Positions 17,359-24,660 of a stretch of DNA of 64,000 nucleotides are shown here, one piece after another. Each line of letters opens with the position of its first letter. Within the stretch, counting starts at the first letter, position 1. A program made the position numbers and the translations under genes. A model generated the notes under the pieces. It made no database searches and had not been told where the DNA came from. It was given only the letters and a program-made list of their open reading frames with translations. The stretch covers positions 4,591,480-4,655,479 of the forward strand of contig NZ_WPAG02000002.1 in the NCBI RefSeq assembly GCF_013602415.1, read 5' to 3'. Origin of the DNA: Rhodococcus sp. B50. Its GTDB lineage: Bacteria > Actinomycetota > Actinomycetes > Mycobacteriales > Mycobacteriaceae.

Positions 17359-17376
17359 TGGTTGAGAACGCAACTA
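17359..17376. promoter_or_regulatory. MarR-type operator box 2
   Basis: TGGTTGAGAACGCAACTA repeats box 1 with one arm mismatch. The centres are 34 bp apart, about three helical turns, so both dimers would lie on the same face. It ends 21 bp before the VOC start codon. Confidence 0.55.
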
Positions 17377-17396
17377 CACCGGGAAGAGGTGGATCG

Positions 17397-17903
17397 ATGA
17401 CCACCGACGAGCGGCAACGCTCCGAAGAGTTCGAGCGCCGGCGCGCAGTCATTCGTGACGCGCACCTGAAGCCGGCCGAAGCGCGTCCGCAGTCCTCGGC
17501 GCGGGGGCTGCATCACACCGCGCTGATCAGCAGCGACGTCGAGCGGACCGTGCGCTTCTACCAGGACCTTCTCGAGTTCCCACTGACCGAGTTGATCGAG
17601 AACCGCGACTACCCGGGGTCGTCGCACTTCTTCTTCGATATCGGCAACGGCAACCTTCTCGCCTTCTTCGACTTCCCCGGCCTCGACGTCGACCCGTACC
17701 GAGAGGTCTTCGGCGGACTGCACCACATCGCGATCAGCGTGGCCCCTCCCGCCTGGGAACGACTGCGCGCCAAGCTCATCGACGCGGGAATCGATCTCGT
17801 CGAACACAGCGAGGTGTCGCTGTACTTCCGTGACCCCGACGGAGCGCGCCTCGAACTGATTGCCGATCCGCTCGGCGAGATGTACGGCTCGAAGGTCCTG
17901 TAA
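17397..17903 (+). CDS. VOC-family (glyoxalase/dioxygenase fold) protein
   Basis: 168 residues from ATG 17397. An upstream in-frame ATG at 17334 would lie inside the operator box and is rejected. One vicinal-oxygen-chelate unit is visible: GLHHTALISSDVERTVRFYQDLL with the first metal His, GGLHHIAISV with a second His-bearing strand, and YFRDPDGARLELIADP with the metal Glu. Enzymes of this fold include ring-cleaving dioxygenases, glyoxalases and drug-modifying enzymes. The substrate is unknown, though control by paired MarR-type boxes suggests induction by a small phenolic or toxic compound. The gene stands alone and ends at a hairpin repeat (17912-17960). Confidence 0.85.
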   Translation: MTTDERQRSEEFERRRAVIRDAHLKPAEARPQSSARGLHHTALISSDVERTVRFYQDLLEFPLTELIENRDYPGSSHFFFDIGNGNLLAFFDFPGLDVDPYREVFGGLHHIAISVAPPAWERLRAKLIDAGIDLVEHSEVSLYFRDPDGARLELIADPLGEMYGSKVL

Positions 17904-17911
17904 CCACCGAA

Positions 17912-17960
17912 GGGGAGGTTGTGTGCGGGTCCGTCGACCGGGCCCGCACACAACCTCCCC
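17912..17960. repeat. hairpin element, copy A
   Basis: Perfect 18-bp arms (17912-17929 and 17943-17960) around a 13-nt loop; outer arms read GGGGAGGTTGTG / CACAACCTCCCC. It sits between the convergent VOC and DUF5709 genes, where it could terminate both transcripts, although no T-run follows. The same outer arms recur at 22119 and 23159. Confidence 0.85.
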
Positions 17961-17980
17961 CTCGTCCGTCCCTCGAACGC

Positions 17981-18403
17981 CTATTCCACGATCGGGAAGA
18001 TCGACTCTCCGTCCTCGGGGGCGCCACTGATCTGACCGCGGTCGATACGCGAATCCTGCACGATCACCCCGTCGACCTCGTCCGCGAGTTTCGAGTCCTC
18101 CGGGGCGCCGGTGGTGGCGTCGTCGATCACCTCGTCGACGTCCTCGGTGAGTTCGTCCTCCGGCGTCGCCGCGACAGGCTTGTCCAGCGGTTCGGCGGGT
18201 TCGATATCGGGTTCCTCCTCGGCGAGACGCTGGTCCAGCGACTCGCCTTCCTGCTCTTCACGCTGGGTCGTTCCGAACTTGTCGGCTCCGCTCCAGCCCT
18301 CGGGCGGATCGACGACCTCATCGCCGTCGTCGTTGCGCACCTCGTCGGAGTCGAGGCCTTCGCTGGGGCTGAGGGTGTCGCCGGGTCCGTCTTCGATGCT
18401 CAT
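17981..18403 (-). CDS. acidic DUF5709-like protein
   Basis: 140 residues, strongly acidic, with no membrane segment. The sequence SPSEGLDSDEV, then PPEGWSGADKFG, then LDQRLAEEEPD is typical of the actinobacterial DUF5709 family, small acidic proteins of unknown function. Probably disordered. It is divergent from the DUF2630 gene, with 100 bp between the starts. Confidence 0.75.
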   Translation of the reverse strand: MSIEDGPGDTLSPSEGLDSDEVRNDDGDEVVDPPEGWSGADKFGTTQREEQEGESLDQRLAEEEPDIEPAEPLDKPVAATPEDELTEDVDEVIDDATTGAPEDSKLADEVDGVIVQDSRIDRGQISGAPEDGESIFPIVE

Positions 18404-18503
18404 GTCGAGGAGATACCCGGCCGGTCGGGTGCGAAACCGTCGGCGGTTTCACTCCGGCCCGATCAGGCTATGCCGACGAAACGCGGCATCGAGGGAGTCA
18501 CAC

Positions 18504-18746
18504 ATGGACGAGAACGATCTTTTCCAGCACATCGAGAAGCTGGTGGACGAAGAGAAGTCGCTGCGCTCGCGGACGAGCGCGGACGGACTGGGCGACGAGG
18601 ATCTGCAGCGGCTGCGCGCGGTCGAGAAGCGACTCGACCAGTGCTGGGACCTGCTGCGGCAGCGTCGCGCGAAGGCCGAGTTCGGGGACGATCCGGACGA
18701 GGCGGAGGCGCGACCGGTCGACGAGGTCGAGTCCTATCGGCAGTAG
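18504..18746 (+). CDS. DUF2630 small protein
   Basis: 80 residues, charged and probably helical or coiled-coil: FQHIEKLVDEEKSLRSR then DLQRLRAVEKRLDQCWDLL, ending in RPVDEVESYRQ. This is the pattern of DUF2630, small actinobacterial proteins of unknown role. The ATG has a GAGGGAG ribosome site. Its last 13 bases overlap the end of the convergent hydrolase gene. Confidence 0.82.
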   Translation: MDENDLFQHIEKLVDEEKSLRSRTSADGLGDEDLQRLRAVEKRLDQCWDLLRQRRAKAEFGDDPDEAEARPVDEVESYRQ

Positions 18747-19546
18747 GCGTCGGTGGCCCGCGCGGCGGTCCGGCGCACGAGGTCGACGATGGCCTCGGGG
18801 CAGTCGGACTGCGGCGCGTGGCCGGCCCAGGGGAGCGGGACGAACCGTGCCCCCGGGATGATCGGTGTGTACCGCACGGTCTGCGCCGACGCGACCGTGT
18901 CGAGAACGCCCTGTGCGAGGGTGACGGGGCACGTGATGCGGTCGAGTCCGGTCGGCACGTCGGTCAGGACGGCATCCCACAGCATCGACCAGAATCCGTC
19001 GGACTCGGCGAATCCGCCCTTGACCGAGAGCGCTTCGGCACGGGACGTCGTCCACGGCCTCGCGCGGAGTCCTGCTGTGAGTGCCGTACGGCCCACGACA
19101 GTTCGCGCCATCGGTTCGATGAACGGGCTGCGGGCCTTGTTGAGCAGGCGCGAGATCGTCATGAGCGCGCCCTGGTAGATCCGTTCCGGGGGCATGCCGA
19201 GGCCTGAGGGGGACAGGGCGACCACGGAGAGGGCTCGGTCGCGCACGGCGAGCTCGATCGCGAGCCGGCCGCCGAGCGAGTTCCCCAGTACGTGCACCCG
19301 GTCGAGCCCGTGGGCATCGAGAGTCGTGACGAGGGTGTCGGTGAGGGCCCCGATCGTGGGACGGCCGCTCTGCTGCGGCGACGAACCGTGACCGGGTAGG
19401 TCGACGTTCAGCACGTCGAAATGCTCGGCGAGTCGTGGGACGAGTGCGGAGAAGTCGTCCATCGTGGCGCCGATGCCGTGAAGGAGGAGGAGGGGTTCAC
19501 CGGATCCGGTGCGGCGGTAGGTCAGTCGTGAGTCCATCGGTTCCAT
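18734..19546 (-). CDS. alpha/beta hydrolase (C-C hydrolase-like)
   Basis: About 270 residues. LLLLHGIGATMDDF forms the oxyanion hole, VDLPGHGSSP the next loop, LGNSLGGR the nucleophile elbow with Ser, and WAGHAPQSDCPE carries the late His. It resembles the meta-cleavage hydrolase/lipase group (BphD-like), but no catabolic neighbours support such a role. Start ATG 19546 or 19537; both are short of a good ribosome site. The promoter region is shared with the divergent ahpC and contains a CRP/GlxR-like site at 19588-19603. Confidence 0.82.
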   Translation of the reverse strand: MEPMDSRLTYRRTGSGEPLLLLHGIGATMDDFSALVPRLAEHFDVLNVDLPGHGSSPQQSGRPTIGALTDTLVTTLDAHGLDRVHVLGNSLGGRLAIELAVRDRALSVVALSPSGLGMPPERIYQGALMTISRLLNKARSPFIEPMARTVVGRTALTAGLRARPWTTSRAEALSVKGGFAESDGFWSMLWDAVLTDVPTGLDRITCPVTLAQGVLDTVASAQTVRYTPIIPGARFVPLPWAGHAPQSDCPEAIVDLVRRTAARATDAYCR

Positions 19547-19587
19547 TCTGCCCTGCGGGACGGGTCGGATGGCTCTGTCGCAGAGGT

Positions 19588-19603
19588 TGTGTGTTCTGTC
19601 ACA
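19588..19603. promoter_or_regulatory. CRP/GlxR-like site
   Basis: TGTGTGTTCTGTCACA matches nine of the ten defined positions of TGTGA-N6-TCACA. It lies 42 bp before the hydrolase start and about 80 bp upstream of the ahpC -35 element. Confidence 0.4.
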
Positions 19604-19646
19604 TTTGTGAGGAACGAAATGAAGCGAGCTGGTCAAATGCTGTCTT

Positions 19647-19683
19647 ATAGCCCTTCCTTATCGAACTTCTAGAAACTATCGAT
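19647..19683. promoter_or_regulatory. candidate OxyR binding site before ahpC
   Basis: Four tetrads ATAG, TTAT, CTAG, CGAT are spaced exactly 7 bp apart, matching 13 of 16 positions of the ATAG-N7-CTAT-N7-ATAG-N7-CTAT tetramer site of OxyR. The site abuts the presumed -35 (TTGGCA, 19683-19688) of ahpC, the classic activator position. No oxyR gene is adjacent in the window. Confidence 0.6.
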
Positions 19684-19710
19684 TGGCACAATTAATGGTT
19701 CGCGGATAAC
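19683..19710 (+). promoter_or_regulatory. candidate ahpC promoter
   Basis: TTGGCA (19683-19688), 16-bp spacer, GATAAC (19705-19710). The weak -10 and its contact with the OxyR-like site fit an activated promoter. Confidence 0.5.
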
Positions 19711-19751
19711 GTCGGAGCCGTCAACCCCATCGAGACGAGTGAGGTTCTTAC

Positions 19752-20315
19752 ATGTCGCTGATCAACAAGAAGATCAAGCCGTTCAAGGCGGAGGCTTTCA
19801 AGGACGGCGCCTTCGTGACCGTGTCCGACGAGGACATCAAGGACAAGTGGGCGATCTTCTTCTTCTACCCCGCAGACTTCACGTTCGTCTGCCCGACGGA
19901 GCTCGGCGACCTCGCGGACCACTACGAGGAGCTTCAGAAGCTCGGCGTCGAGGTCTTCTCCGTCTCGACCGACACGCACTTCACCCACAAGGCGTGGCAC
20001 GGTTCGTCGGAGACGATCGGCAAGATCAAGTACGCCATGATCGGTGACCCGACCCTGCAGATCAGCACCGACTTCGAGGTGCTTCGCGAGGAGCAGGGCC
20101 TGGCCGACCGCGGCACCTTCCTGGTCGACCCGGACGGCGTCGTCCAGTTCACCGAGGTCACCGCAGAGGGCATCGGCCGCAACGCTGCCGAGCTCGTCCG
20201 CAAGGTCAAGGCCGCTCAGTACGTCCGCAGCCACCCGGGCGAGGTCTGCCCCGCCAAGTGGGAAGAGGGCGACGACACCCTCGCTCCGTCGCTGGAGCTC
20301 GTCGGCAAGATCTGA
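19752..20315 (+). CDS. ahpC: alkyl hydroperoxide reductase subunit C (2-Cys peroxiredoxin)
   Basis: 187 residues, full length. AhpC reduces H2O2, organic peroxides and peroxynitrite in the cytosol. The peroxidatic Cys47 sits in FTFVCPTEL and the resolving Cys166 in GEVCPAKW; the C-terminal tail extends beyond it as in the sensitive AhpC/Prx1 type. The sequence resembles the enterobacterial AhpC partnered by AhpF rather than the mycobacterial AhpC partnered by AhpD, which fits the downstream gene. Control by OxyR is suggested by the upstream site. A 14-bp-stem hairpin separates it from ahpF and could lower ahpF expression. Confidence 0.96.
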   Translation: MSLINKKIKPFKAEAFKDGAFVTVSDEDIKDKWAIFFFYPADFTFVCPTELGDLADHYEELQKLGVEVFSVSTDTHFTHKAWHGSSETIGKIKYAMIGDPTLQISTDFEVLREEQGLADRGTFLVDPDGVVQFTEVTAEGIGRNAAELVRKVKAAQYVRSHPGEVCPAKWEEGDDTLAPSLELVGKI

Positions 20316-20335
20316 TTCGTCGACGGAAAATCGTT

Positions 20336-20370
20336 CCGGTGGCACGGGATCGAGCGTCCCGTGCCACCGG
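20336..20370 (+). terminator. hairpin between ahpC and ahpF
   Basis: Perfect 14-bp arms CCGGTGGCACGGGA / TCCCGTGCCACCGG with a 7-nt loop and no T-run. Likely a partial terminator or mRNA-stabilising stem after ahpC. Confidence 0.6.
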
Positions 20371-20461
20371 GCACCGTCCGGGTCCGCTCGGCTCGAGCTG
20401 AGAAGTTCGCCGACTCCCATCTTTTCCGGTCACAGTTCTTCCACCTCTGGAGTAGATCCTC

Positions 20462-22051
20462 ATGCTCGATGCCTCCCTTGCCGCCCAGTTGAAGTCCCTC
20501 CTCGAGAAGGTCACCCAGCCGATCGAGCTCGTGTCGTCCCTCGACGACCGGCCGAAGTCGACGGAACTCGCCGACCTCCTCGACCAGATCGCCGGCATGT
20601 CCGACCTGGTCACCCACGTGCGCGACGGTGAAGCCACCCGTCGCCCCTCCTTCCTGATCCGCCGGGTCGGCACCGACATCGAGGTCGAATTCGCGGGCAT
20701 CCCGCTCGGGCACGAGTTCACCTCCCTCGTGCTCGCCCTGCTGCAGGTCGGCGGCCACCCCTCGAAGGAAGCCGTCGAACTGCTCGAGCAGGTCCGCGAC
20801 CTCGAGGGCGATTTCCACTTCGAGACCTTCTTCTCGCTGTCGTGCCAGAACTGCCCCGACGTGGTGCAGGCCCTGAACGTGATGTGTGTGACCAACTCGC
20901 GCATCAAGCACACCGCGATCGAAGGCTCCCTCTTCCAGGACGAGGTCGACGCCCGCCAGGTCATGGCCGTGCCGACCGTCTTCCTCAACGGGGAGCTGTT
21001 CGGCTCCGGGCGCATGAACCTCGAGCAGATCGTCGGCAAGCTCGACACCGGATCCGCCGAGCGCACTGCCGCCGCGATCAGCGAGAAGGATCCCTTCGAC
21101 GTCCTCGTCGTCGGTGGTGGCCCGGCCGGCGCGACCGCCGCGATCTACGCTTCCCGCAAGGGAATCCGCACCGGTGTTCTCGCCGAGCGGTTCGGCGGCC
21201 AGGTGCTCGACACCATGGCCATCGAGAACTTCTCCTCCGTTCCCTACACCGAGGGCCCGAAGTTCGCCGCCGAGCTCGAGAACCACGTCCGCCAGTACGA
21301 CGTCGACATCATGAACGTCCAGAAGGCCGCGAAGCTCACCCCCGCCCCCACCGAGGGCGGACTGGTCGAGGTCGAGCTCGAGAGCGGCGCCCGGCTGCTC
21401 TCGCGCAGCGTGATCCTCGCGACCGGTGCCCGCTGGCGCGCGATGAACGTGCCCGGCGAGGACGAGTACCGCAACAAGGGCGTCACCTACTGCCCGCACT
21501 GCGACGGTCCGCTGTTCAAGGGCAAGCGCGTCGCGGTCATCGGTGGCGGCAACTCCGGTGTCGAGGCGGCCATCGATCTCGCCGGTGTCGTCGCTCACGT
21601 GACCCTCATCGAGTTCGACTCGGTCCTGCGCGCCGACGAGGTGCTGCAGCGTAAGCTCCGCAGCCTGCCCAACGTCGACATCATCGTCAGCGCCCTGACC
21701 ACCGAGGTGCTCGGCGACGGTTCGAAGGTCACCGGCCTGAGTTACACCGACCGCACCACCGACGAGTCGCGCACCCTCGAGCTGGACGGCGTGTTCGTCC
21801 AGATCGGTCTGCTGCCGAACACCGAATGGCTGTCCGGCACCGTCGAACTCAGCCAGCGCGGCGAGATCGTCGTCGACGACCACGGCCGCACCTCGGTGCC
21901 GGGTGTGTTCGCCGCCGGCGACTGCACGACCGTCCCGTACAAGCAGATCATCGTCTCCGCGGGTGCGGGTGCGACGGCCGCGCTCGGCGCGTTCGACCAC
22001 CTGATCCGCACGAGCGCCCCGGCCGAGGACGCGGTCGCCGCGACCGTCTAG
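20462..22051 (+). CDS. ahpF: alkyl hydroperoxide reductase subunit F
   Basis: 529 residues, standard length. AhpF passes electrons from NADH through FAD to AhpC. The N-terminal double-thioredoxin domain carries the redox pair SCQNCPD (Cys128, Cys131). A thioredoxin-reductase-like part follows with the FAD site VLVVGGGPAGATAAIYA, the active disulfide YCPHCDGP (Cys344, Cys347), the NAD site VAVIGGGNSGVEAA and the closing FAAGDCTTVPYKQ. It follows ahpC at 146 bp and ends 15 bp before a terminator hairpin, so ahpCF is a closed operon. Confidence 0.96.
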   Translation: MLDASLAAQLKSLLEKVTQPIELVSSLDDRPKSTELADLLDQIAGMSDLVTHVRDGEATRRPSFLIRRVGTDIEVEFAGIPLGHEFTSLVLALLQVGGHPSKEAVELLEQVRDLEGDFHFETFFSLSCQNCPDVVQALNVMCVTNSRIKHTAIEGSLFQDEVDARQVMAVPTVFLNGELFGSGRMNLEQIVGKLDTGSAERTAAAISEKDPFDVLVVGGGPAGATAAIYASRKGIRTGVLAERFGGQVLDTMAIENFSSVPYTEGPKFAAELENHVRQYDVDIMNVQKAAKLTPAPTEGGLVEVELESGARLLSRSVILATGARWRAMNVPGEDEYRNKGVTYCPHCDGPLFKGKRVAVIGGGNSGVEAAIDLAGVVAHVTLIEFDSVLRADEVLQRKLRSLPNVDIIVSALTTEVLGDGSKVTGLSYTDRTTDESRTLELDGVFVQIGLLPNTEWLSGTVELSQRGEIVVDDHGRTSVPGVFAAGDCTTVPYKQIIVSAGAGATAALGAFDHLIRTSAPAEDAVAATV

Positions 22052-22066
22052 ACGTCACTGCAGCCC

Positions 22067-22100
22067 CGTGGCCGTCACCCCTTCCGGGGTGGCGGCCACG
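22067..22100 (+). terminator. terminator after ahpF
   Basis: 15-bp stem CGTGGCCGTCACCCC / GGGGTGGCGGCCACG (one G-T pair) with loop TTCC, followed by TTGCTT. It starts 15 bp after the ahpF stop. Confidence 0.7.
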
Positions 22101-22105
22101 TTGCT

Positions 22106-22167
22106 TCGAGTGAACTTCGGGGAGGTTGTGGTCGATAATTTCGACGAGAGCGACCACAACCTCCCCC
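22106..22167. repeat. hairpin element, copy B (62-bp repeat)
   Basis: 16-bp perfect arms (22119-22134 and 22151-22166) beginning GGGGAGGTTGTGGTCG, around a 16-nt loop. The whole 62 bp is repeated at 23146-23207 in the same orientation with three mismatches, at a distance of 1040 bp. Confidence 0.85.
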
Positions 22168-22265
22168 AATTCACCCCGCGCAGGCATTGACGCGCTCTCG
22201 CCCTGGGCGTTCACTGAAATGCACACGTGTGTCCCCATCGCGACGGCGTCCCGGGAGGTCGACCT

Positions 22266-23153
22266 ATGCGCAGCACACGGAAGTCCGGCCGGCGGCACAG
22301 ACGTGGAGGGCATCTGCATCGCAGAGGCGCCACGGTGGTGGCGCTCATGGGGCTCCTCACCCTGTGGGCGACTCCCACGACGTCGGCGGACCCCGGCACC
22401 GGCTTCTCGATTCCCTTCTCCGGCGCACCGGATTACGAGCATCTGGCGCCGACGCAGGTCACCGAGCCGTCCCAGTTGCACGCTCCGCTCGGTCAGCAGA
22501 GGGCCGACGACATCGCCCGGCAGATCGGGCTGAGCCCGGAAGATGCGTTGTCCGAGCAGCAGGCCCGCGACCTCACCAGCGGCGGAGGAGTGGGCGGTAG
22601 CCGCGAGGCGGCGGACATCATCAATGCCTGCGTGGACATCCTCACCAACACGACCGGTCGCCCGCTGTACTCCGACATCGTCGGAGAATCCGTTCCGTCG
22701 ACCCTTGCCAGTTACGGCCTCTATGTCAATCCCGACGGACTGCTTCAGAGCCCGGCCAACGCGGATGCGCCGACGAGGCAGGTGAACACGCTCATCGCGC
22801 CCGGCGGTTACGTCGGCAACTGGTTGAGGGACAACGGTGCGACGCGAACTCTGATCGCGCTCTACCGTTCGGCGTACACCGTGCAAGCCGTCTACGGGTT
22901 TGCAGCGCAGCAGATTTCCGGATCCGCCCAGCTGGTGACGAACACGAAGGACGGCGTGGAGTCGGAAGTCGGCATGTCGATGGCGCCGCCGCTGTGGATC
23001 GTGAACTTCGCCCTGATCTACGTCGTGGACCCTGCCCTCGCAGCCGCGATGCCGGCCTACTGGGCTCCCATCCCGCCCGAGGTCGTCGAGGCCGTCAAGG
23101 CGAGCCCCACCGGTCAGGTGCCCTACGCCGATTACGCGTCCTACCTCGAGTGA
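22266..23153 (+). CDS. secreted protein of unknown function between two hairpin repeats
   Basis: 295 residues. ATG 22266 has GGAGG 8 nt upstream. A long basic N-terminus with several Arg pairs and a hydrophobic core (TVVALMGLLTLWA) is followed by a cleavage site near TTSA-DPG, so it is exported. The mature part contains one cysteine (NACVDIL), a Gly-rich stretch GGGVGGS and no recognised domain. Its stop codon lies within the downstream 62-bp repeat (copy C), and the upstream repeat (copy B) ends about 100 bp before the start. The gene is therefore bracketed by direct repeats and could have been gained or lost by recombination between them. Confidence 0.75.
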   Translation: MRSTRKSGRRHRRGGHLHRRGATVVALMGLLTLWATPTTSADPGTGFSIPFSGAPDYEHLAPTQVTEPSQLHAPLGQQRADDIARQIGLSPEDALSEQQARDLTSGGGVGGSREAADIINACVDILTNTTGRPLYSDIVGESVPSTLASYGLYVNPDGLLQSPANADAPTRQVNTLIAPGGYVGNWLRDNGATRTLIALYRSAYTVQAVYGFAAQQISGSAQLVTNTKDGVESEVGMSMAPPLWIVNFALIYVVDPALAAAMPAYWAPIPPEVVEAVKASPTGQVPYADYASYLE

Positions 23154-23207
23154 ACTTCGGGGAGGTTGTGGTCGAGAAATCCGACGAGAGCGACCACAAC
23201 CTCCCCC
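23146..23207. repeat. hairpin element, copy C (62-bp repeat)
   Basis: Arms 23159-23174 and 23191-23206, same sequence as copy B; 59 of 62 bases agree. It supplies the TGA stop (23151-23153) of the preceding gene and ends 16 bp before the gluconokinase start. Confidence 0.85.
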
Positions 23208-23222
23208 TCGTTACGATGTGTC

Positions 23223-23723
23223 ATGGCTGTTGTGGTGATGGGTGTGAGTGGATGTGGGAAAACGACATTCGCGCGGAAGCTTGCCGACGCGATCGGTGGC
23301 TCATTCATCGACGCGGACGATTACCACAGCGCGTCGTCGATCGAGAAGATGCGCGCCGGTCGGGCGCTCGACGACCGCGATCGTAAGCCCTGGCTGCGTG
23401 CCGTCGCAGTGGCTGCTGCCGAATGCGTCGAGACGCCGGTGATCGCGTGCTCGGCACTGAAGCGGTCGTATCGAGACATCCTGCGTGCCGGTATTCCGAG
23501 CGTCTTCCTGCATCTGGACGTGCCCATGGACGTCGTGCGGTCCAGGGTTCGCGAACGCGGCGACCACTTCTTCTCCGAAAAGCTGGTCGCCTCGCAGTTC
23601 GAGACGCTCGAGCCGCTGGAACCCGACGAGCACGGCGTCGTCCTCGACGGCACCCTGTCGCTCACCGAACTCCTCGACGCCGCGTGCTCGTACGTCGCGG
23701 GCCGATCGGATGGTCGCGGGTGA
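23223..23723 (+). CDS. gntK: gluconokinase
   Basis: 166 residues, usual length for the small gluconokinase family, which phosphorylates gluconate to 6-phosphogluconate with ATP. P-loop GVSGCGKT at residues 7-14; the substrate region FIDADDYHSASSIEKM and the catalytic segment ACSALKRSYRDILR are diagnostic, as is the lid region RERGDHFFSEKLVASQFETLE. No gluconate transporter or dehydrogenase is adjacent. The start follows hairpin copy C closely, so a promoter must overlap the repeat or the gene is read through from upstream. Confidence 0.92.
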   Translation: MAVVVMGVSGCGKTTFARKLADAIGGSFIDADDYHSASSIEKMRAGRALDDRDRKPWLRAVAVAAAECVETPVIACSALKRSYRDILRAGIPSVFLHLDVPMDVVRSRVRERGDHFFSEKLVASQFETLEPLEPDEHGVVLDGTLSLTELLDAACSYVAGRSDGRG

Positions 23724-23817
23724 TACGACGGAGACCCGACCGTGTGGCCGGGACTTTCGTCGCGGAGGGGTGTTCACCAACGCCGGATCACGCCGGGCAG
23801 CACAGAGACATCGACAA

Positions 23818-23840
23818 CGCCACTCTGATCGACAGTGGCG
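23818..23840. terminator. hairpin between convergent gntK and tetR
   Basis: CGCCACT / AGTGGCG arms with a 9-nt loop. It lies between two converging genes and could end both transcripts; no T-run. Confidence 0.4.
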
Positions 23841-23855
23841 CAGTGCCGCAGCGGA

Positions 23856-24482
23856 TCATGCCTCGTGACGTGGAATATAGCCAGCGCCGTACAGCACGAA
23901 GTCGCAGAGCATTCGCTTGATGTCCGACTCGTCGGTGTCGCGTGGGAACAGGTTGTTCGCGCTGAGGGTCGCGCCCAGGATCAGGGCCAGCGCCATTCGA
24001 ACCGAGCTGCGCACCTCCCCGGTCGCGTTGCTGCGGCCTATCTCGACGTACCGTTCGACTCCCCTCACCAAAGCATCCAGGCAGGCTTCGAAAACGGGTT
24101 CGTCGACCGACCCGGTGTTTTCGGCCGGAACCCTGGCGCTCAATGACACCAAGATCTGCCTGTTGGACATACACAGGTCGTAGAGGCCTGATACGAAGCG
24201 GAACGTGACATCGCGGGGGTCGTCCTCGGGGCGTGTCGCGATGCTCCTTGCGAACTCGTACATGAACCGAACGAGTGGACCCGCTGCTGTTGCCCGGAAG
24301 AGTTCGTCCTTCGACGTGAAGTGCCGGAAGATCATCGACTCGGTGACGCCTGCTCGCTCGGCGACCGAGCGGATGCTGGTGCCGTCGAGGCCGGTTCTCG
24401 CGAACTCTTCGTATGCAGCGCTGGTGATGAGTGCGCGTACCTCATTGCTCGATCGGCGTTTCCGTGCGGGGCTGGCGGTCAC
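23856..24482 (-). CDS. TetR-family regulator of the P450 operon
   Basis: 208 residues with GTG start. HTH: TSIRSVAERAGVTESMIFRHF, flanked by a typical TetR first helix (ITSAAYEEFARTG). The ligand-binding domain has no diagnostic motif. It faces the aldehyde dehydrogenase operon across 178 bp that contains a 15-bp palindrome (24511-24525) just upstream of a good promoter. The simplest reading is a repressor released by the operon's substrate or an intermediate. Confidence 0.88.
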   Translation of the reverse strand: MTASPARKRRSSNEVRALITSAAYEEFARTGLDGTSIRSVAERAGVTESMIFRHFTSKDELFRATAAGPLVRFMYEFARSIATRPEDDPRDVTFRFVSGLYDLCMSNRQILVSLSARVPAENTGSVDEPVFEACLDALVRGVERYVEIGRSNATGEVRSSVRMALALILGATLSANNLFPRDTDESDIKRMLCDFVLYGAGYIPRHEA

Positions 24483-24510
24483 CGCCCCATGGTCTCACGA
24501 CCCCAAATAG

Positions 24511-24525
24511 GGGAGTGACACTCCC
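24511..24525. promoter_or_regulatory. candidate TetR operator
   Basis: GGGAGTG-A-CACTCCC, a perfect palindrome with 7-bp arms, adjoining the -35 box of the catabolic operon and 29 bp from the tetR start. Suited to block both directions. Confidence 0.55.
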
Positions 24526-24554
24526 TTGACATGAGATGCAGATTACAGTTGAAT
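24526..24554 (+). promoter_or_regulatory. promoter of the P450 catabolic operon
   Basis: TTGACA (24526-24531), 17-bp spacer, TTGAAT (24549-24554): a consensus -35 with a four-of-six -10. It is immediately downstream of the palindrome. Confidence 0.55.
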
Positions 24555-24660
24555 CATTCCGAGAGTTAAACCACAAATGACCGGCTCCTGTCCGACGCGC
24601 GGACCTCGTGCGCGGGCACGCGACGAGCGGGTTCTCGCACCCCGGCAAGAGGAGAATTTC

